A stretch of 32,229 nt of DNA. It comes from Acidobacteriota bacterium. Lineage in GTDB: Bacteria > Acidobacteriota > Vicinamibacteria > Vicinamibacterales > CAVVIG01. Every line of letters begins with the position of its first letter. Position 1 is the stretch's first letter. Below, one piece after another: positions 8,694-16,494 of the stretch. The stretch lies in the NCBI GenBank assembly GCA_023265175.1, contig JAHFUI010000028.1:1-32229 (forward strand), given 5' to 3'. The translations under genes were made by a program, and so were the position numbers. The notes beneath the pieces were generated by a model, which was given only the letters and a program-made list of their open reading frames with translations, was not told the origin of the DNA and made no database searches.

Positions 8694-9605
8694 ATGAAAT
8701 ACGTCACGTACTCCCTCCCCACCGACCCAAGCGCACGATTGGGGATCGTCCGCGGCGAGACCGTCGTGGATGTGAAGAAAGCCGTCTCGGCGAAATGGCC
8801 CGGCTCCTGTCCCGGTTCGCTCGTGGATCTCATTGAATCAGGCCCGAATGCGTGGCAACGCATGGCGGGTCTCCTCGATCGAGAGCCCTCGTCGGAGAGC
8901 CACTCCGTGGCCGACGTTCGTCTGCACGCGCCGATCCCGCGGCCGCGCAAGAATATTTTCTGTCTCGGCCAGAACTACGCGAGCCACCTGCAGGAAGCAT
9001 CGCGCGCGCGTGATCGCCCCTTCAAGATTCCTGAAGTCCCGGTGTTCTTCACCAAGGCGCCGACGACGGTGAACGGCCCGTACGACGACGTGCCGTTGGA
9101 CCCGGACGTGACCGGACAACTGGACTACGAGGCCGAGCTGGGGGTCATCATCGGCATGAAGGCGAAGAACGTGGTGCGCGCCAGGGCGCTGCCCTATGTG
9201 TTCGGCTACACGATCATCAACGACGTGTCGGCCAGAGATCTGCAGTTGAAGCACGTGCAATGGTTCAAGGGCAAGAGTCTCGACGGCTCCTGCCCGATGG
9301 GACCGCTCGTCGTCACGGCCGATGAGTTCGGCGATCCGCAGAAGAAGCGCATCTCGCTTCGCGTCAACGGCGCCGTGAAGCAGGATGCCACCACCGGCGA
9401 CATGATCTTTCCGGTCGACGTGATTCTCGAATTCCTGTCGCGCGGGCTGACACTCGAGCCGGGCGACATCATCGCGACCGGCACGCCCGCAGGCGTTGGC
9501 CTCGGCCGCACGCCGCCGGAATACTTGAACGACGGCGATCTCGTCGAGACCGAGATCGAAGGCATCGGCACGATGCGCAATCGAATCGTCGCGTTCCTCA
9601 CGTGA
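8694..9605 (+). CDS. Fumarylacetoacetate hydrolase family protein
   Basis: A 303-residue cytosolic enzyme. The start at 8694 (MKYVTYSLP) has AAAGGA upstream; the frame extends 15 codons further but without a ribosome site. The N-terminal 80 residues are the usual small lead domain. The catalytic FAH fold shows NIFCLGQNYASH (87-98), the metal-binding DYEAELGVIIG (E146, E148), NDVSARDLQ with D177, FKGKSLDGSCPMGP (191-204) and GTPAGVG (263-269). Relatives hydrolyse or decarboxylate beta-diketo acids or acylpyruvates, or isomerise homoprotocatechuate intermediates; the exact substrate cannot be read from the sequence. With the SnoaL-like gene and the convergent amidohydrolase it suggests aromatic or keto-acid catabolism (inference). 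Confidence 0.92.
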   Translation: MKYVTYSLPTDPSARLGIVRGETVVDVKKAVSAKWPGSCPGSLVDLIESGPNAWQRMAGLLDREPSSESHSVADVRLHAPIPRPRKNIFCLGQNYASHLQEASRARDRPFKIPEVPVFFTKAPTTVNGPYDDVPLDPDVTGQLDYEAELGVIIGMKAKNVVRARALPYVFGYTIINDVSARDLQLKHVQWFKGKSLDGSCPMGPLVVTADEFGDPQKKRISLRVNGAVKQDATTGDMIFPVDVILEFLSRGLTLEPGDIIATGTPAGVGLGRTPPEYLNDGDLVETEIEGIGTMRNRIVAFLT

Positions 9606-9615
9606 CCGCGGCCTC

Positions 9616-9672
9616 AATGCAGAATGCAAAATGCACGACCCAAATGCATTCTGCATCCTTCATTTTGCATTT
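9616..9672. repeat. Inverted repeat of TGCA-rich 7-mers
   Basis: ATGCAGAATGCA (9617-9628) pairs perfectly with TGCATTCTGCAT (9645-9656) around a 16-nt loop, and further TTTTGCAT/AAAATGCA words flank it. It fills most of the 88-nt gap between two co-oriented genes and shares its vocabulary with the repeat at 582-640. Confidence 0.7.
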
Positions 9673-9693
9673 CAACCGTAAGGAGACTAAGGA

Positions 9694-10311
9694 ATGTCCG
9701 ATCAACTCGTTGCTGACAAGCTCGCCATCCGCGAGACTGTCGAAAACTGGGTGCTGTGGCGCGACGCCGGCGATTGGGAACGCTTTGCGACAGTCTGGCA
9801 CGCGGAAGGCTGGATGACGGCGACCTGGTTTCAGGGGCCCGCCCGCCGGTTCATCGAGGTGAGCCGCGAAGGATTCAACACAGGCGTTAACATCCTGCAC
9901 CGCCTCAGCGGGTTCACGTGCGACGTGGTTGGTCGGCGCGCCATCTCGCAGGTCAAGATGACGATCGATCAGCGGGCTCCGGTCGATGGGGTGTTGGCCG
10001 ACGTCGTGTGCACCGGCCGGTTCTACGACTTCTTCGAAAAGCGCGATGGCCGGTGGGGAATCGTCAGGCGTCAGCCCATCTACGAGAAGGACCGGCTCGA
10101 CCTCGTCGATCCGTCAGCGACGCTCGTGCTCGACGCGGAACGGCTCGCGCGCTTCCCCGAAGGCTACCGCCACCTGGGGTACCTCCAATCGAAGAACGGC
10201 TTCACGGTGAAGGATGGATTGCCCGGCCTGCGCGGACCGGCGGTCGAAAAACTTTACGCCGAGGGCAAGGCGTGGCTCGCGGGATCGGAGCGGCCTGGTG
10301 AACCACTCTAG
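9694..10311 (+). CDS. SnoaL/NTF2-like protein
   Basis: A 205-residue protein with TAAGGAG just upstream of its ATG. The N-terminal 130 residues have the alpha+beta cone pattern of the SnoaL/NTF2 superfamily: helix LADKLAIRETVENWVLWRDA, then DWERFATVWHAEGWMTATWF, then strand-rich CDVVGRRAISQVKMTI and a final strand pair in GRFYDFFEKRDGRWGIVRRQ. The last 70 residues (FPEGYRHLGYLQSKNG onward) are an extension often seen in SnoaL_4-type members from catabolic clusters. Family members include small isomerases, dehydratases and proteins with no known activity. It follows the FAH-family gene by 88 nt on the same strand, so a related catabolic role is likely but unproven. Confidence 0.82.
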   Translation: MSDQLVADKLAIRETVENWVLWRDAGDWERFATVWHAEGWMTATWFQGPARRFIEVSREGFNTGVNILHRLSGFTCDVVGRRAISQVKMTIDQRAPVDGVLADVVCTGRFYDFFEKRDGRWGIVRRQPIYEKDRLDLVDPSATLVLDAERLARFPEGYRHLGYLQSKNGFTVKDGLPGLRGPAVEKLYAEGKAWLAGSERPGEPL

Positions 10312-10326
10312 AACCGAGAACGAACG

Positions 10327-10393
10327 GAACCACAAAGAACACAAAGACCACAAAGGCAGCTCCTCTTTGTGTGCTTTGTGATCTTTGTGGTTC
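10327..10393. repeat. Long hairpin of 9-bp ACACAAAGA-type units
   Basis: Three 9-bp units of the form CCACAAAGA/ACACAAAGA/CCACAAAGG (10330-10356) face three reverse-complement units (10364-10393), predicting a near-perfect stem of about 29 bp with a loop of roughly 7 nt. It sits between two convergent genes, so it may serve as a bidirectional terminator, although no T-run follows either arm. The same 9-bp word recurs at 16448-16474. Confidence 0.8.
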
Positions 10394-10407
10394 AAGAGAT
10401 CTGCGGT

Positions 10408-11376
10408 TCAGAGATTCAGCAGCGCGATCGCGTTCAGCCGCCCGATCTTCTCGCGATCGGTTTCGGAGAGATTCGCTTCGTTGAACCACTTCGCGGCGTC
10501 AACCGTGTCCTCGAACGGATAGTCCACCGAGAACAACACCCGATCCGGCCCGATCTCCGTCATCGCGTCGACGAGCGCGGGCGTATGAAAATTGCCGCTC
10601 GTCGTGAGGTAGAAATTCGAGCGGAGGTATTCGCGCATCGTCCGCCGCGCCGGGATTCCGCGTGACGACTTGCGGAGGCGATGGTCTACCCGCCAGATGT
10701 TGTACGGCAAGCCTTCGCCCAGGTGACCGAGGATGATCGTGAGCCGTGGATGGCGGTCCAGCAGGCCGCTGGCCATCAACCGCAGCGCATGGGTGGCCGT
10801 TTCGACGCCAAACGCCCACACCGGGCCGAGCAACCACGGATGGCCGTCGTAGATCGGCTCACGGGCCGGCAGCGGATCCCGCGGATGCAGATAAAACGGA
10901 GCGGCGAGCTCCTCCACCGCCGCCCAGAACGGGAGATACGCCGGGTCATCGTAGTACACGACGCGGTCGAGGCTGCCCACCTGGGAGAAGCCGTTGACCA
11001 GCGCGCCTTTGAACCCGAGCTGCCTGACGCAGCGCGTGAGCTCGGCGGTGGCCGCTTCCGGATCCTGCATCGGGAGCGCGGCGAACCCGGCGAATCGATC
11101 GGGCTGCGCGAGGACGGCTTCGGCCAGCCGGTCGTTGGCGCGCCGCGCCGTTCGGGCGGCCTCGGCAGGATCGGGAATCTCCTGAATGCCGGGGGCGTTG
11201 AGCGACAGGATCGCGATCTCGATCCCGTGCCGATCCATCTCCGATAGCCGGACGTCGTGCAGGTCCAGCAACCGTTTCTGCAAGTCCATCCACGAGTCGT
11301 CGATCGCGTACTGCCGCGACATGCGCAGCGTGGACGGGATGGCGAAGTGCTCTTCGATCGCGATCGTGCCGGCCAC
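10408..11376 (-). CDS. Amidohydrolase-family decarboxylase, gamma-resorcylate decarboxylase-like
   Basis: A 322-residue TIM-barrel protein of the amidohydrolase_2 / ACMSD family. The start is a GTG at 11376 with AAGGGG upstream. Metal and catalytic residues are visible at the spacing of gamma-resorcylate decarboxylases: E8 and H10 in IAIEEHF, H164 in FYLHPRDP, H218 in IILGHLGEGLPY and D285 in LFSVDYPFED. These enzymes perform non-oxidative, metal-dependent (de)carboxylation of hydroxybenzoates. Related proteins hydrolyse or decarboxylate other ring-cleavage products, so the substrate is uncertain. It converges on the SnoaL-like gene across a long hairpin. A role in aromatic-acid turnover alongside the FAH-family enzyme is inference. 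Confidence 0.88.
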   Translation of the reverse strand: MAGTIAIEEHFAIPSTLRMSRQYAIDDSWMDLQKRLLDLHDVRLSEMDRHGIEIAILSLNAPGIQEIPDPAEAARTARRANDRLAEAVLAQPDRFAGFAALPMQDPEAATAELTRCVRQLGFKGALVNGFSQVGSLDRVVYYDDPAYLPFWAAVEELAAPFYLHPRDPLPAREPIYDGHPWLLGPVWAFGVETATHALRLMASGLLDRHPRLTIILGHLGEGLPYNIWRVDHRLRKSSRGIPARRTMREYLRSNFYLTTSGNFHTPALVDAMTEIGPDRVLFSVDYPFEDTVDAAKWFNEANLSETDREKIGRLNAIALLNL

Positions 11377-11396
11377 GTATCCCCTTGTCCGCGCCT

Positions 11397-11416
11397 AGCC
11401 CCCGCGCAGCGGGGCT
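11397..11416. repeat. Short GC hairpin
   Basis: AGCCCC and GGGGCT arms around a CGCGCAGC-type loop, 20 nt upstream of the amidohydrolase start. No T-run follows in either direction, so I do not call it a terminator. Confidence 0.4.
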
Positions 11417-11432
11417 TGTGATAAAGGTGAAA

Positions 11433-11492
11433 CTAACGAGGCTGCGCCGGGACCGTCATGTTTCTCGTCGGTCTGAGGCGCAGCCTCGTTAG
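11433..11492. repeat. 16-bp perfect inverted repeat, extended hairpin
   Basis: CTAACGAGGCTGCGCC (11433-11448) is perfectly complementary to 11477-11492. Inside the 28-nt interval GACCG (11451-11455) pairs with CGGTC (11469-11473), so a long structured hairpin is predicted. It lies directly after the glpX stop codon (minus strand) and could end its transcript or be a non-autonomous repeat. Confidence 0.75.
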
Positions 11493-11500
11493 AGGTGTCT

Positions 11501-12496
11501 TCAGAATCTGATCTTCACGTTGCGGTCGGCCGCCACGTGAATACTATCGATGAACCGGATCCGGTGCGGAGTATTCTGCATGATCACCGAGCTCGTACGG
11601 TTGCCGTCGCCGAAGAACCGCACGCCGCGCATCAGGGTCCCGTCGGTGACGCCGGTCGCGGCGAATATGATCTCCTTGCCCGGGGCCAGGTCGTTCGCTC
11701 GATAGATCTTCTTGATGTCCGTGATCCCCATCGACCGGCAGCGCTCTTCATGCTCGGGCTTGCTGACGACGAGCCGGGCGAAGATTTCGCCGTTCAGGCA
11801 CCGCATCGCCGCGGCGCACAGGACGCCTTCGGGCGCGCCGCCGGTCCCCATCACCGCGTGCACGCCGGAACCGACGACGGCGGCCGCGATGCCCGCCGAC
11901 AGATCGCCGTCCCCAATCAGGTGGATGCGCGCGCCGGTGGCGCGGATGTCGGCGATCAATTGCTCGTGACGCTGGCGCTCGAGGACGACAACGACGAGAT
12001 CCTCGACGCGGCGGCCGAGACAGCGCGCGATCGCTGTGAGGTTCTCGTGGACCGGCGCGTCGAGATCGACGGCGTCCTTCGAGCTCGGGCCGACGACCAG
12101 CTTCTCCATGTACAGATCGGGCGCGTGCAGCAGACCGCCCTTGTCCGACGCGGCGAGGACCGCGATGGCGTTCGGGGCGCCCGTGGCGCAGAGGTTCGTG
12201 CCCTCCAGCGGATCGACGGCGATGTCCACGGCGTCATACCGCGCCTGCGGCGGCGGCGTCCTCTTGGCGTGCGGCAACCCGACCTTCTCGCCGATGAAGA
12301 GCATCGGCGCCTCGTCGCGTTCACCCTCGCCGATCACGATCGTGCCGTCGATCGGCACCGTGTCCATGACCTGCCGCATCGCCTCGACCGCGACGCGGTC
12401 GGAATTGTGGCGGTCGCCCTGCCCCATCGTGTGCGCGCAGGCGATGGCCGCCTGTTCGACGACACGGAGGAACTCGAGTGAGAGGTCGGAGTCCAT
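11501..12496 (-). CDS. glpX: Class II fructose-1,6-bisphosphatase (GlpX type)
   Basis: A 331-residue enzyme that hydrolyses fructose-1,6-bisphosphate to fructose-6-phosphate in gluconeogenesis, in the cytosol and metal dependent. The start at 12496 (MDSDLSLEF) is preceded by AAAAGGGG; the frame extends seven codons further without a better site. Family signatures are clear: [14 protein letters not shown] with D33, [20 protein letters not shown] with E57, the DPLEGTN metal and phosphate loop at residues 95-101, [12 protein letters not shown], and [19 protein letters not shown]. Length is normal for GlpX. It lies 59 nt downstream of the acyl-CoA dehydrogenase on the same strand. Fatty-acid oxidation next to gluconeogenesis is metabolically coherent, but co-transcription is not proven. 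Confidence 0.96.
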   Translation of the reverse strand: MDSDLSLEFLRVVEQAAIACAHTMGQGDRHNSDRVAVEAMRQVMDTVPIDGTIVIGEGERDEAPMLFIGEKVGLPHAKRTPPPQARYDAVDIAVDPLEGTNLCATGAPNAIAVLAASDKGGLLHAPDLYMEKLVVGPSSKDAVDLDAPVHENLTAIARCLGRRVEDLVVVVLERQRHEQLIADIRATGARIHLIGDGDLSAGIAAAVVGSGVHAVMGTGGAPEGVLCAAAMRCLNGEIFARLVVSKPEHEERCRSMGITDIKKIYRANDLAPGKEIIFAATGVTDGTLMRGVRFFGDGNRTSSVIMQNTPHRIRFIDSIHVAADRNVKIRF

Positions 12497-12555
12497 GCAT
12501 CCCCTTTTGTCGGCCACGCTGTCAAGGCGCGCCGCGAAGCCGTCAAGTTGTGGAA

Positions 12556-13773
12556 TTACGTGTAGGGTCTCGTTTCCCGGAACGGCGGCAGCTCGCAGCG
12601 CGTTGGCCGGTCGTTGCGGTAGCCGAGCAGGTAGTCGGCCTGCATCAGTTTGTGGACCTCGCGCGTCCCTTCGTAGATGACCGCGCCCTTGCAGTTCCTG
12701 TAGAAGCGGCCGACCGGATATTCATCCGAGTACCCGTTGGCGCCGTGGATCTGCACCGCATCGCCCGCGGCCCGCTCCGAGGCGGACGTCGCGAACCATT
12801 TGGCGAGACCGGTCTCCCGCGTGTTGCGGCGGCCCTGATTCTTCAGCCACCCGGCGCGCAGCCACAGCAGCCGCGACGCCTGATAATCCGACTCCATCTG
12901 CGCGAGCATCTCTTTGACGAGCTGATGCTGTCCGATCTCGACGCCGAAGGTGCGCCGCTCCATCGCGTACTTGACGCTCGCATCACGGCAGGCGCGAATC
13001 AACCCGGTGGCGCCCGCCGCCACCGTGAAGCGTCCCTGGTCGAGCGCGAACATCGCGATCTTGAAGCCCTCGCCAGGCTGGCCGAGCAGGTTCGCGTCGG
13101 GCACTTCCACGTCGTCCATCTTGAAGGAGCCGGTGTTGCCCGCCAGAATCCCCCACTTTTCCTTCATCGGTCTGCTCGAAAACCCTTTGGACGTGCGCTC
13201 GACGATGAAGGCGCTGATCCCTGACGGGTCCCGATCTTTCTTCTTCTGAACATCCGTCCAGGCGAACACGAGAAAATTGTCGGCGACGTCGGCGAGCGAG
13301 ATCCACGTTTTCTCGCCGGTCAGGAGATACCGATCGCCTTTCTTCATCGCAACCGTCTGGATCGCGCGGACGTCGCTGCCGGCCCCGGGCTCGGTGAGGC
13401 CGTAGCCGGCGATTTTCTGTCCTTGCGCCTGCGGCACGAGATAGCGCTGCTTCTGATCTTCGCTGCCCCAGGCCAGCAGCGTCAGGCAATTGAGCCCCGC
13501 GTGCACCGACATGATCACGCGGAGCGACGTGTCGACGTATTCGAGCTCTTCGCTCGCGAGGCCCAGCGAGATGTAATCCATGCCGGCGCCGCCGTACTGC
13601 TGCGGCACCGAGATGCCGAGCAGGCCGAGCGATGCCATGCCGGACAAGACCGCGGGATCGAAGCGGTGTTCGCGATCGAGATCGTGAATTCTTGGCGCGA
13701 CGTCACGGGCAGCCCATTCTCGGACCGACCGCTCGAGCAGACGCTGCTCCTCGGTGAGGTCGAAGTTCATCAT
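12556..13773 (-). CDS. Acyl-CoA dehydrogenase
   Basis: A 405-residue flavoprotein catalysing alpha,beta-dehydrogenation of acyl-CoA thioesters, passing electrons to ETF. The N-terminal helical domain starts [19 protein letters not shown]. The FAD-binding middle domain shows [13 protein letters not shown] (123-135) and [16 protein letters not shown]. The C-terminal helical domain carries [19 protein letters not shown] and the catalytic base E368 in [19 protein letters not shown]. The catalytic Glu in the YEGT position is typical of short- to medium-chain and glutaryl-CoA-like members. Chain-length preference cannot be assigned. Two consecutive ATG codons occur at the start (13773 and 13770), with only a weak ribosome site. 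Confidence 0.95.
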   Translation of the reverse strand: MMNFDLTEEQRLLERSVREWAARDVAPRIHDLDREHRFDPAVLSGMASLGLLGISVPQQYGGAGMDYISLGLASEELEYVDTSLRVIMSVHAGLNCLTLLAWGSEDQKQRYLVPQAQGQKIAGYGLTEPGAGSDVRAIQTVAMKKGDRYLLTGEKTWISLADVADNFLVFAWTDVQKKKDRDPSGISAFIVERTSKGFSSRPMKEKWGILAGNTGSFKMDDVEVPDANLLGQPGEGFKIAMFALDQGRFTVAAGATGLIRACRDASVKYAMERRTFGVEIGQHQLVKEMLAQMESDYQASRLLWLRAGWLKNQGRRNTRETGLAKWFATSASERAAGDAVQIHGANGYSDEYPVGRFYRNCKGAVIYEGTREVHKLMQADYLLGYRNDRPTRCELPPFRETRPYT

Positions 13774-13799
13774 TCGCGTGCGGCCGCAGATGCTATCAC

Positions 13800-14444
13800 T
13801 CAGGCAGGTTTTCTAAAAAGGATCTCCCGAAGGTTGTTCTTCAGCAGAAACGAATCGGACACGCGCAGCGACGAGAAGAGCCGGATGATATCGCGGTTGA
13901 GCAGGACCGGCTGACGCGCCCGCGCGGCGGCATACGATCGGTACTTGAGGTGGATTTCGTCGACGATGATGTATTTGGTGTAGCGCGCGCCGGGCGCGGG
14001 CGCCGTGCCGAAGAAGCCGAGCAGGGCGCCTTCCGGCCGCAGCACGCGCGTGAGCTGGTCGGCGAGCGCCTGCGCCGCCGGGCGCTGGAGATAGTCGAAG
14101 ATGTCCCAGCACAAAATCCCGTCGACGGCGCCAGACAGATGCGAAAAGCGCGACGTCAGGAACGCCGGCAGCTCCGCAATCTTCGCGTCGCGGATGTGCC
14201 GATCGAGATCGCTGAAGATGTCCTCGACGAGGATCTTGCACCCGAACTGCTCGCCGAAGAAGCTGACGTTGCTGCCGACGACCGGCCCGAGGTCCAGCAG
14301 GACGGGCGATTCGCGCGACGTGAGGCAGGTGAGAAACTTGCGGAGCGCTTTGGTCGCGAAAACGGGATCGACGGCCACCGCCGTGGCGGCATCGGGCGCG
14401 TCGGGCTCGCCCTTGCGCAGTGCGATACGGTCTAGCAGGCCCAC
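13800..14444 (-). CDS. Class I SAM methyltransferase-like protein
   Basis: A 214-residue protein starting at a GTG (14444). The pattern fits a Rossmann-like methyltransferase: LLDLGPVVGSNVSFFG (49-64) resembles motif I, although the usual GxGxG is GPVVGSN; ILVEDIF (71-77) fits the acidic end of strand 2; and DGILCWDIFDYL (108-119) fits motif IV, followed by ALADQLTRVLRPEGALLGFF, a typical post-motif strand. The end (LLKNNLREILFRK) matches the last strands of many such proteins. It ends 26 nt before the acyl-CoA dehydrogenase start and lies downstream of a bactofilin gene. The substrate is unknown, and loss of the canonical glycines leaves SAM binding open. Confidence 0.7.
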   Translation of the reverse strand: MGLLDRIALRKGEPDAPDAATAVAVDPVFATKALRKFLTCLTSRESPVLLDLGPVVGSNVSFFGEQFGCKILVEDIFSDLDRHIRDAKIAELPAFLTSRFSHLSGAVDGILCWDIFDYLQRPAAQALADQLTRVLRPEGALLGFFGTAPAPGARYTKYIIVDEIHLKYRSYAAARARQPVLLNRDIIRLFSSLRVSDSFLLKNNLREILFRKPA

Positions 14445-14484
14445 TTCGCGGGTTCAGGGTTCAAGGTTCCCGGCTCTCCGAATT

Positions 14485-14570
14485 TGGTTATCTGGTTATC
14501 TGGTTATCTGGTTATTGGTTCAATTGACTGGGCAATCTGAATGACCAGATAACGCGATGACCAGATAACC
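14485..14570. repeat. TGGTTATC 8-bp tandem repeats with inverted copies
   Basis: Four consecutive units (three TGGTTATC, then TGGTTATT) occupy 14485-14516. The opposite orientation, ATGACCAGATAAC, occurs twice at 14541-14553 and 14558-14570. The arms can form a large cruciform or RNA hairpin. The array fills the 148-nt gap between the bactofilin and methyltransferase genes, both on the minus strand. Confidence 0.8.
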
Positions 14571-14592
14571 ACATTCAGAGATTTCGCGCGCG

Positions 14593-15147
14593 TCAGGCTC
14601 CGACCCGCTGGCCCGCGGGCGCGGCGGCCGCGGGAGCCGCACCCTGCGGCGCCGCCGCGGCGGGCTGGGGCGCGGTCCCCGGCTTGGGCTGCGCAGGCGC
14701 GACGCCCTTGCGCTGCATGTCGACGGCGCCTCGGAAGTGCGCCCCTTCGGCAATGGCGACGCGCGGCGAGACGATGTCGCCGTCGACCGATCCGTTGTCC
14801 CGGATGTCGACCTTGTCGCTGGCGGTCACGTTGCCGGTCACTTCGCCAAGCACGATCACCGATTTCGCAAACACCTGCGCCTTGATGCGGCCGTTTGGAC
14901 CAATCGTCAGCACGTGATCGCGCAGCTGAATGGTCCCCTCGACATGACCTTCGATGGTGAGGTCCTCGCTCCCGTTCAGCTCGCCCTTGATGACGACAGA
15001 TTTCCCGATGTTCACGATGTCCTTCTCCATGGAACGAGTCGACTCCGATCGCGGACCAGGAGCCCCGGCCGATGCCGGGACGTGCGGCTGAGGTGCCGCC
15101 GTCGGTTGTCCGCTCGCCGGTCGGACCGCTTCATCGCGTTTCCACAT
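14593..15147 (-). CDS. Bactofilin-family cytoskeletal protein
   Basis: A 184-residue protein with GGAGG five nt before its ATG. A Pro/Ala-rich N-terminal arm (1-40) leads into a right-handed beta-helix core (about 42-145) with the bactofilin pattern: VNIGKSVVIKGELNGSEDLT, IEGHVEGTIQL, LTIGPNGRIKAQVFAKSVIV, GEVTGNVTASDKVDIRDNGS, VDGDIVSPRVAIAEGAHFRG. The tail is low-complexity Ala/Pro (150-184). Bactofilins self-polymerise without nucleotide and scaffold cell-shape, wall-enzyme or chromosome-positioning complexes at the inner membrane. No peptidase partner is adjacent. A good promoter lies upstream at 15224-15252. Confidence 0.95.
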   Translation of the reverse strand: MWKRDEAVRPASGQPTAAPQPHVPASAGAPGPRSESTRSMEKDIVNIGKSVVIKGELNGSEDLTIEGHVEGTIQLRDHVLTIGPNGRIKAQVFAKSVIVLGEVTGNVTASDKVDIRDNGSVDGDIVSPRVAIAEGAHFRGAVDMQRKGVAPAQPKPGTAPQPAAAAPQGAAPAAAAPAGQRVGA

Positions 15148-15223
15148 GTAATCCTCCGCCTGTCCTCTTCCCAGGGCGCCAGGGTGTGATGCCGTGCGAG
15201 CGGGGAGTCGGTAAGTGTAGCCC

Positions 15224-15252
15224 AGTATATGGAACGCCTCCGAGGTTGTCTA
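15224..15252 (-). promoter_or_regulatory. Sigma70-like promoter of the bactofilin gene
   Basis: Minus strand: -35 TAGACA (15247-15252), 17-nt spacer, -10 TATACT (15224-15229), giving a leader of about 70 nt before the ATG at 15147. Confidence 0.6.
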
Positions 15253-15261
15253 GTCCTTTTG

Positions 15262-15290
15262 TTACCGAGGGTTAGCGCCAATGCTACAAT
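15262..15290 (+). promoter_or_regulatory. Candidate promoter of the cysteine desulfurase gene
   Basis: TTACCG (15262-15267), a 17-nt spacer, and the extended -10 TGC-TACAAT (15282-15290). Transcription would begin near 15297, only a few nt before the ATG at 15301, so the mRNA may be leaderless. No Shine-Dalgarno is visible before either possible start codon. Confidence 0.45.
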
Positions 15291-15300
15291 GCGGCTTACG

Positions 15301-16485
15301 ATGCGTGTCTACTTCGACTACAACGCGACGACGCCGCTGGCGCCCGAGGTGCTGGAGGCCGTGATCGCGACCACGCGTGACCAATTCGGCAATGCGTCGA
15401 GCGTGCACCACTTCGGACAACGGGCCAAAGCCGTCCTCGACGAGGCGCGGTCCTCGGTCGGGGCGCTGATTCACGCCGACCCGTCGGAAGTCGTCTACAC
15501 GAGCGGCGGGACCGAATCCGACAACTTCGCCATTCGTGGCGCCGCCGACGCGCTCGATCCGGGCGGCCGTCGTCATCTGATTGCGAGCGCGATCGAGCAC
15601 GAGGCGGTGCTGAATACATTCAAGGCGCTGGCGCGCCGGGGCTGGCGCACGACGTTGATTCCGGTCGATCACAGCGGCATCGTCGATCCGGACCGGTTGC
15701 GCGAACTGGTGACCAAGGACACCGCGCTCGTGTCCGTGATGCAGGCGAACAACGAGATCGGGACGATCCAGCCGATCGCCGAACTGGCCGCGATCGCGCA
15801 CGAGCAGGGTGCGCTCATGCACACCGACGCCGTGCAGGCGGTCGGCAAGATACCGGTGGATGTCCGCGCGCTCGGGGTCGATCTGCTGTCGTTGTCGGCG
15901 CACAAGTTCAACGGTCCCAAGGGCGCCGGCGTGCTGTGGATCAAGCGCGGCACGCGGATGCAGCCGATTCTTACCGGCGGCAAACATGAACGCAGCCGTC
16001 GCGCGGGGACGGAGAATGTGCCGGCGCTGGCGGGGATGGGCGTCGCCGCGCGGCTCGCAATCGACAAGCTCGCATCCGAAGCCGCGCGTGTCGGCGCGCT
16101 GCGCGATCGCCTGGAGGAAGGGATCCTGCGCGCGGTGCCTGGCACGTCGGTGAATGGCGAGCGGTCGCGGCGCGTGCCGAACACGACCAACATCAGCTTC
16201 GATCGCGTGGAAGCGGAGAGCCTGTTAATCGCGCTGGATCTCGAGGGCATCGCGGTCTCGACCGGGTCAGCCTGTTCCTCGGGCACGCTGGAGCCGTCAC
16301 ACGTGCTGCGCGCGATGGGTCTCCCCACCCACCGCACGCAGAACTCGCTGCGCTTCAGTCTGGGGTTGTTTTCGACGCAGGAGGAAGTGGACCGGGTGGT
16401 TGAGGTGTTGCCGCGGCTTGTCCAGAAACTGCGAGCGCTCACGGGAACCACAAAGCTCACAAAGAACACAAAGGTCTTCTCTTAG
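15301..16485 (+). CDS. Cysteine desulfurase, NifS/IscS type
   Basis: A 394-residue PLP enzyme that takes sulfur from cysteine as a protein persulfide. The start at 15301 (MRVYFDYNATTPL) matches the family N-terminus; ATG at 15289 is the alternative. Visible signatures are DYNATTPL, SGGTESDN, IEHEAVLN, MQANNEIGTIQPI, HTDAVQAVGK and the PLP lysine in LSAHKFNGPKGAG. The active-site cysteine lies in STGSACSSGTLEPSHVL, the long-loop group I form. The neighbour 9 nt downstream is mnmA, so it probably feeds sulfur to tRNA 2-thiouridine synthesis. Oddity: the last residues (TTKLTKNTK) are encoded by three 9-bp intergenic-type repeat units, giving a non-conserved tail. Confidence 0.95.
   Translation: MRVYFDYNATTPLAPEVLEAVIATTRDQFGNASSVHHFGQRAKAVLDEARSSVGALIHADPSEVVYTSGGTESDNFAIRGAADALDPGGRRHLIASAIEHEAVLNTFKALARRGWRTTLIPVDHSGIVDPDRLRELVTKDTALVSVMQANNEIGTIQPIAELAAIAHEQGALMHTDAVQAVGKIPVDVRALGVDLLSLSAHKFNGPKGAGVLWIKRGTRMQPILTGGKHERSRRAGTENVPALAGMGVAARLAIDKLASEAARVGALRDRLEEGILRAVPGTSVNGERSRRVPNTTNISFDRVEAESLLIALDLEGIAVSTGSACSSGTLEPSHVLRAMGLPTHRTQNSLRFSLGLFSTQEEVDRVVEVLPRLVQKLRALTGTTKLTKNTKVFS
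16448..16474 (+). repeat. Three 9-bp ACACAAAGA-type units inside the 3' end of a gene
   Basis: CCACAAAGC, TCACAAAGA and ACACAAAGG in tandem, the same word family as the hairpin at 10327-10393. Because the unit is nine bases, it stays in frame and encodes three x-T-K triplets at the C-terminus of the cysteine desulfurase, 11 nt before its stop codon. Confidence 0.8.
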
Positions 16486-16494
16486 AGTGTCATC

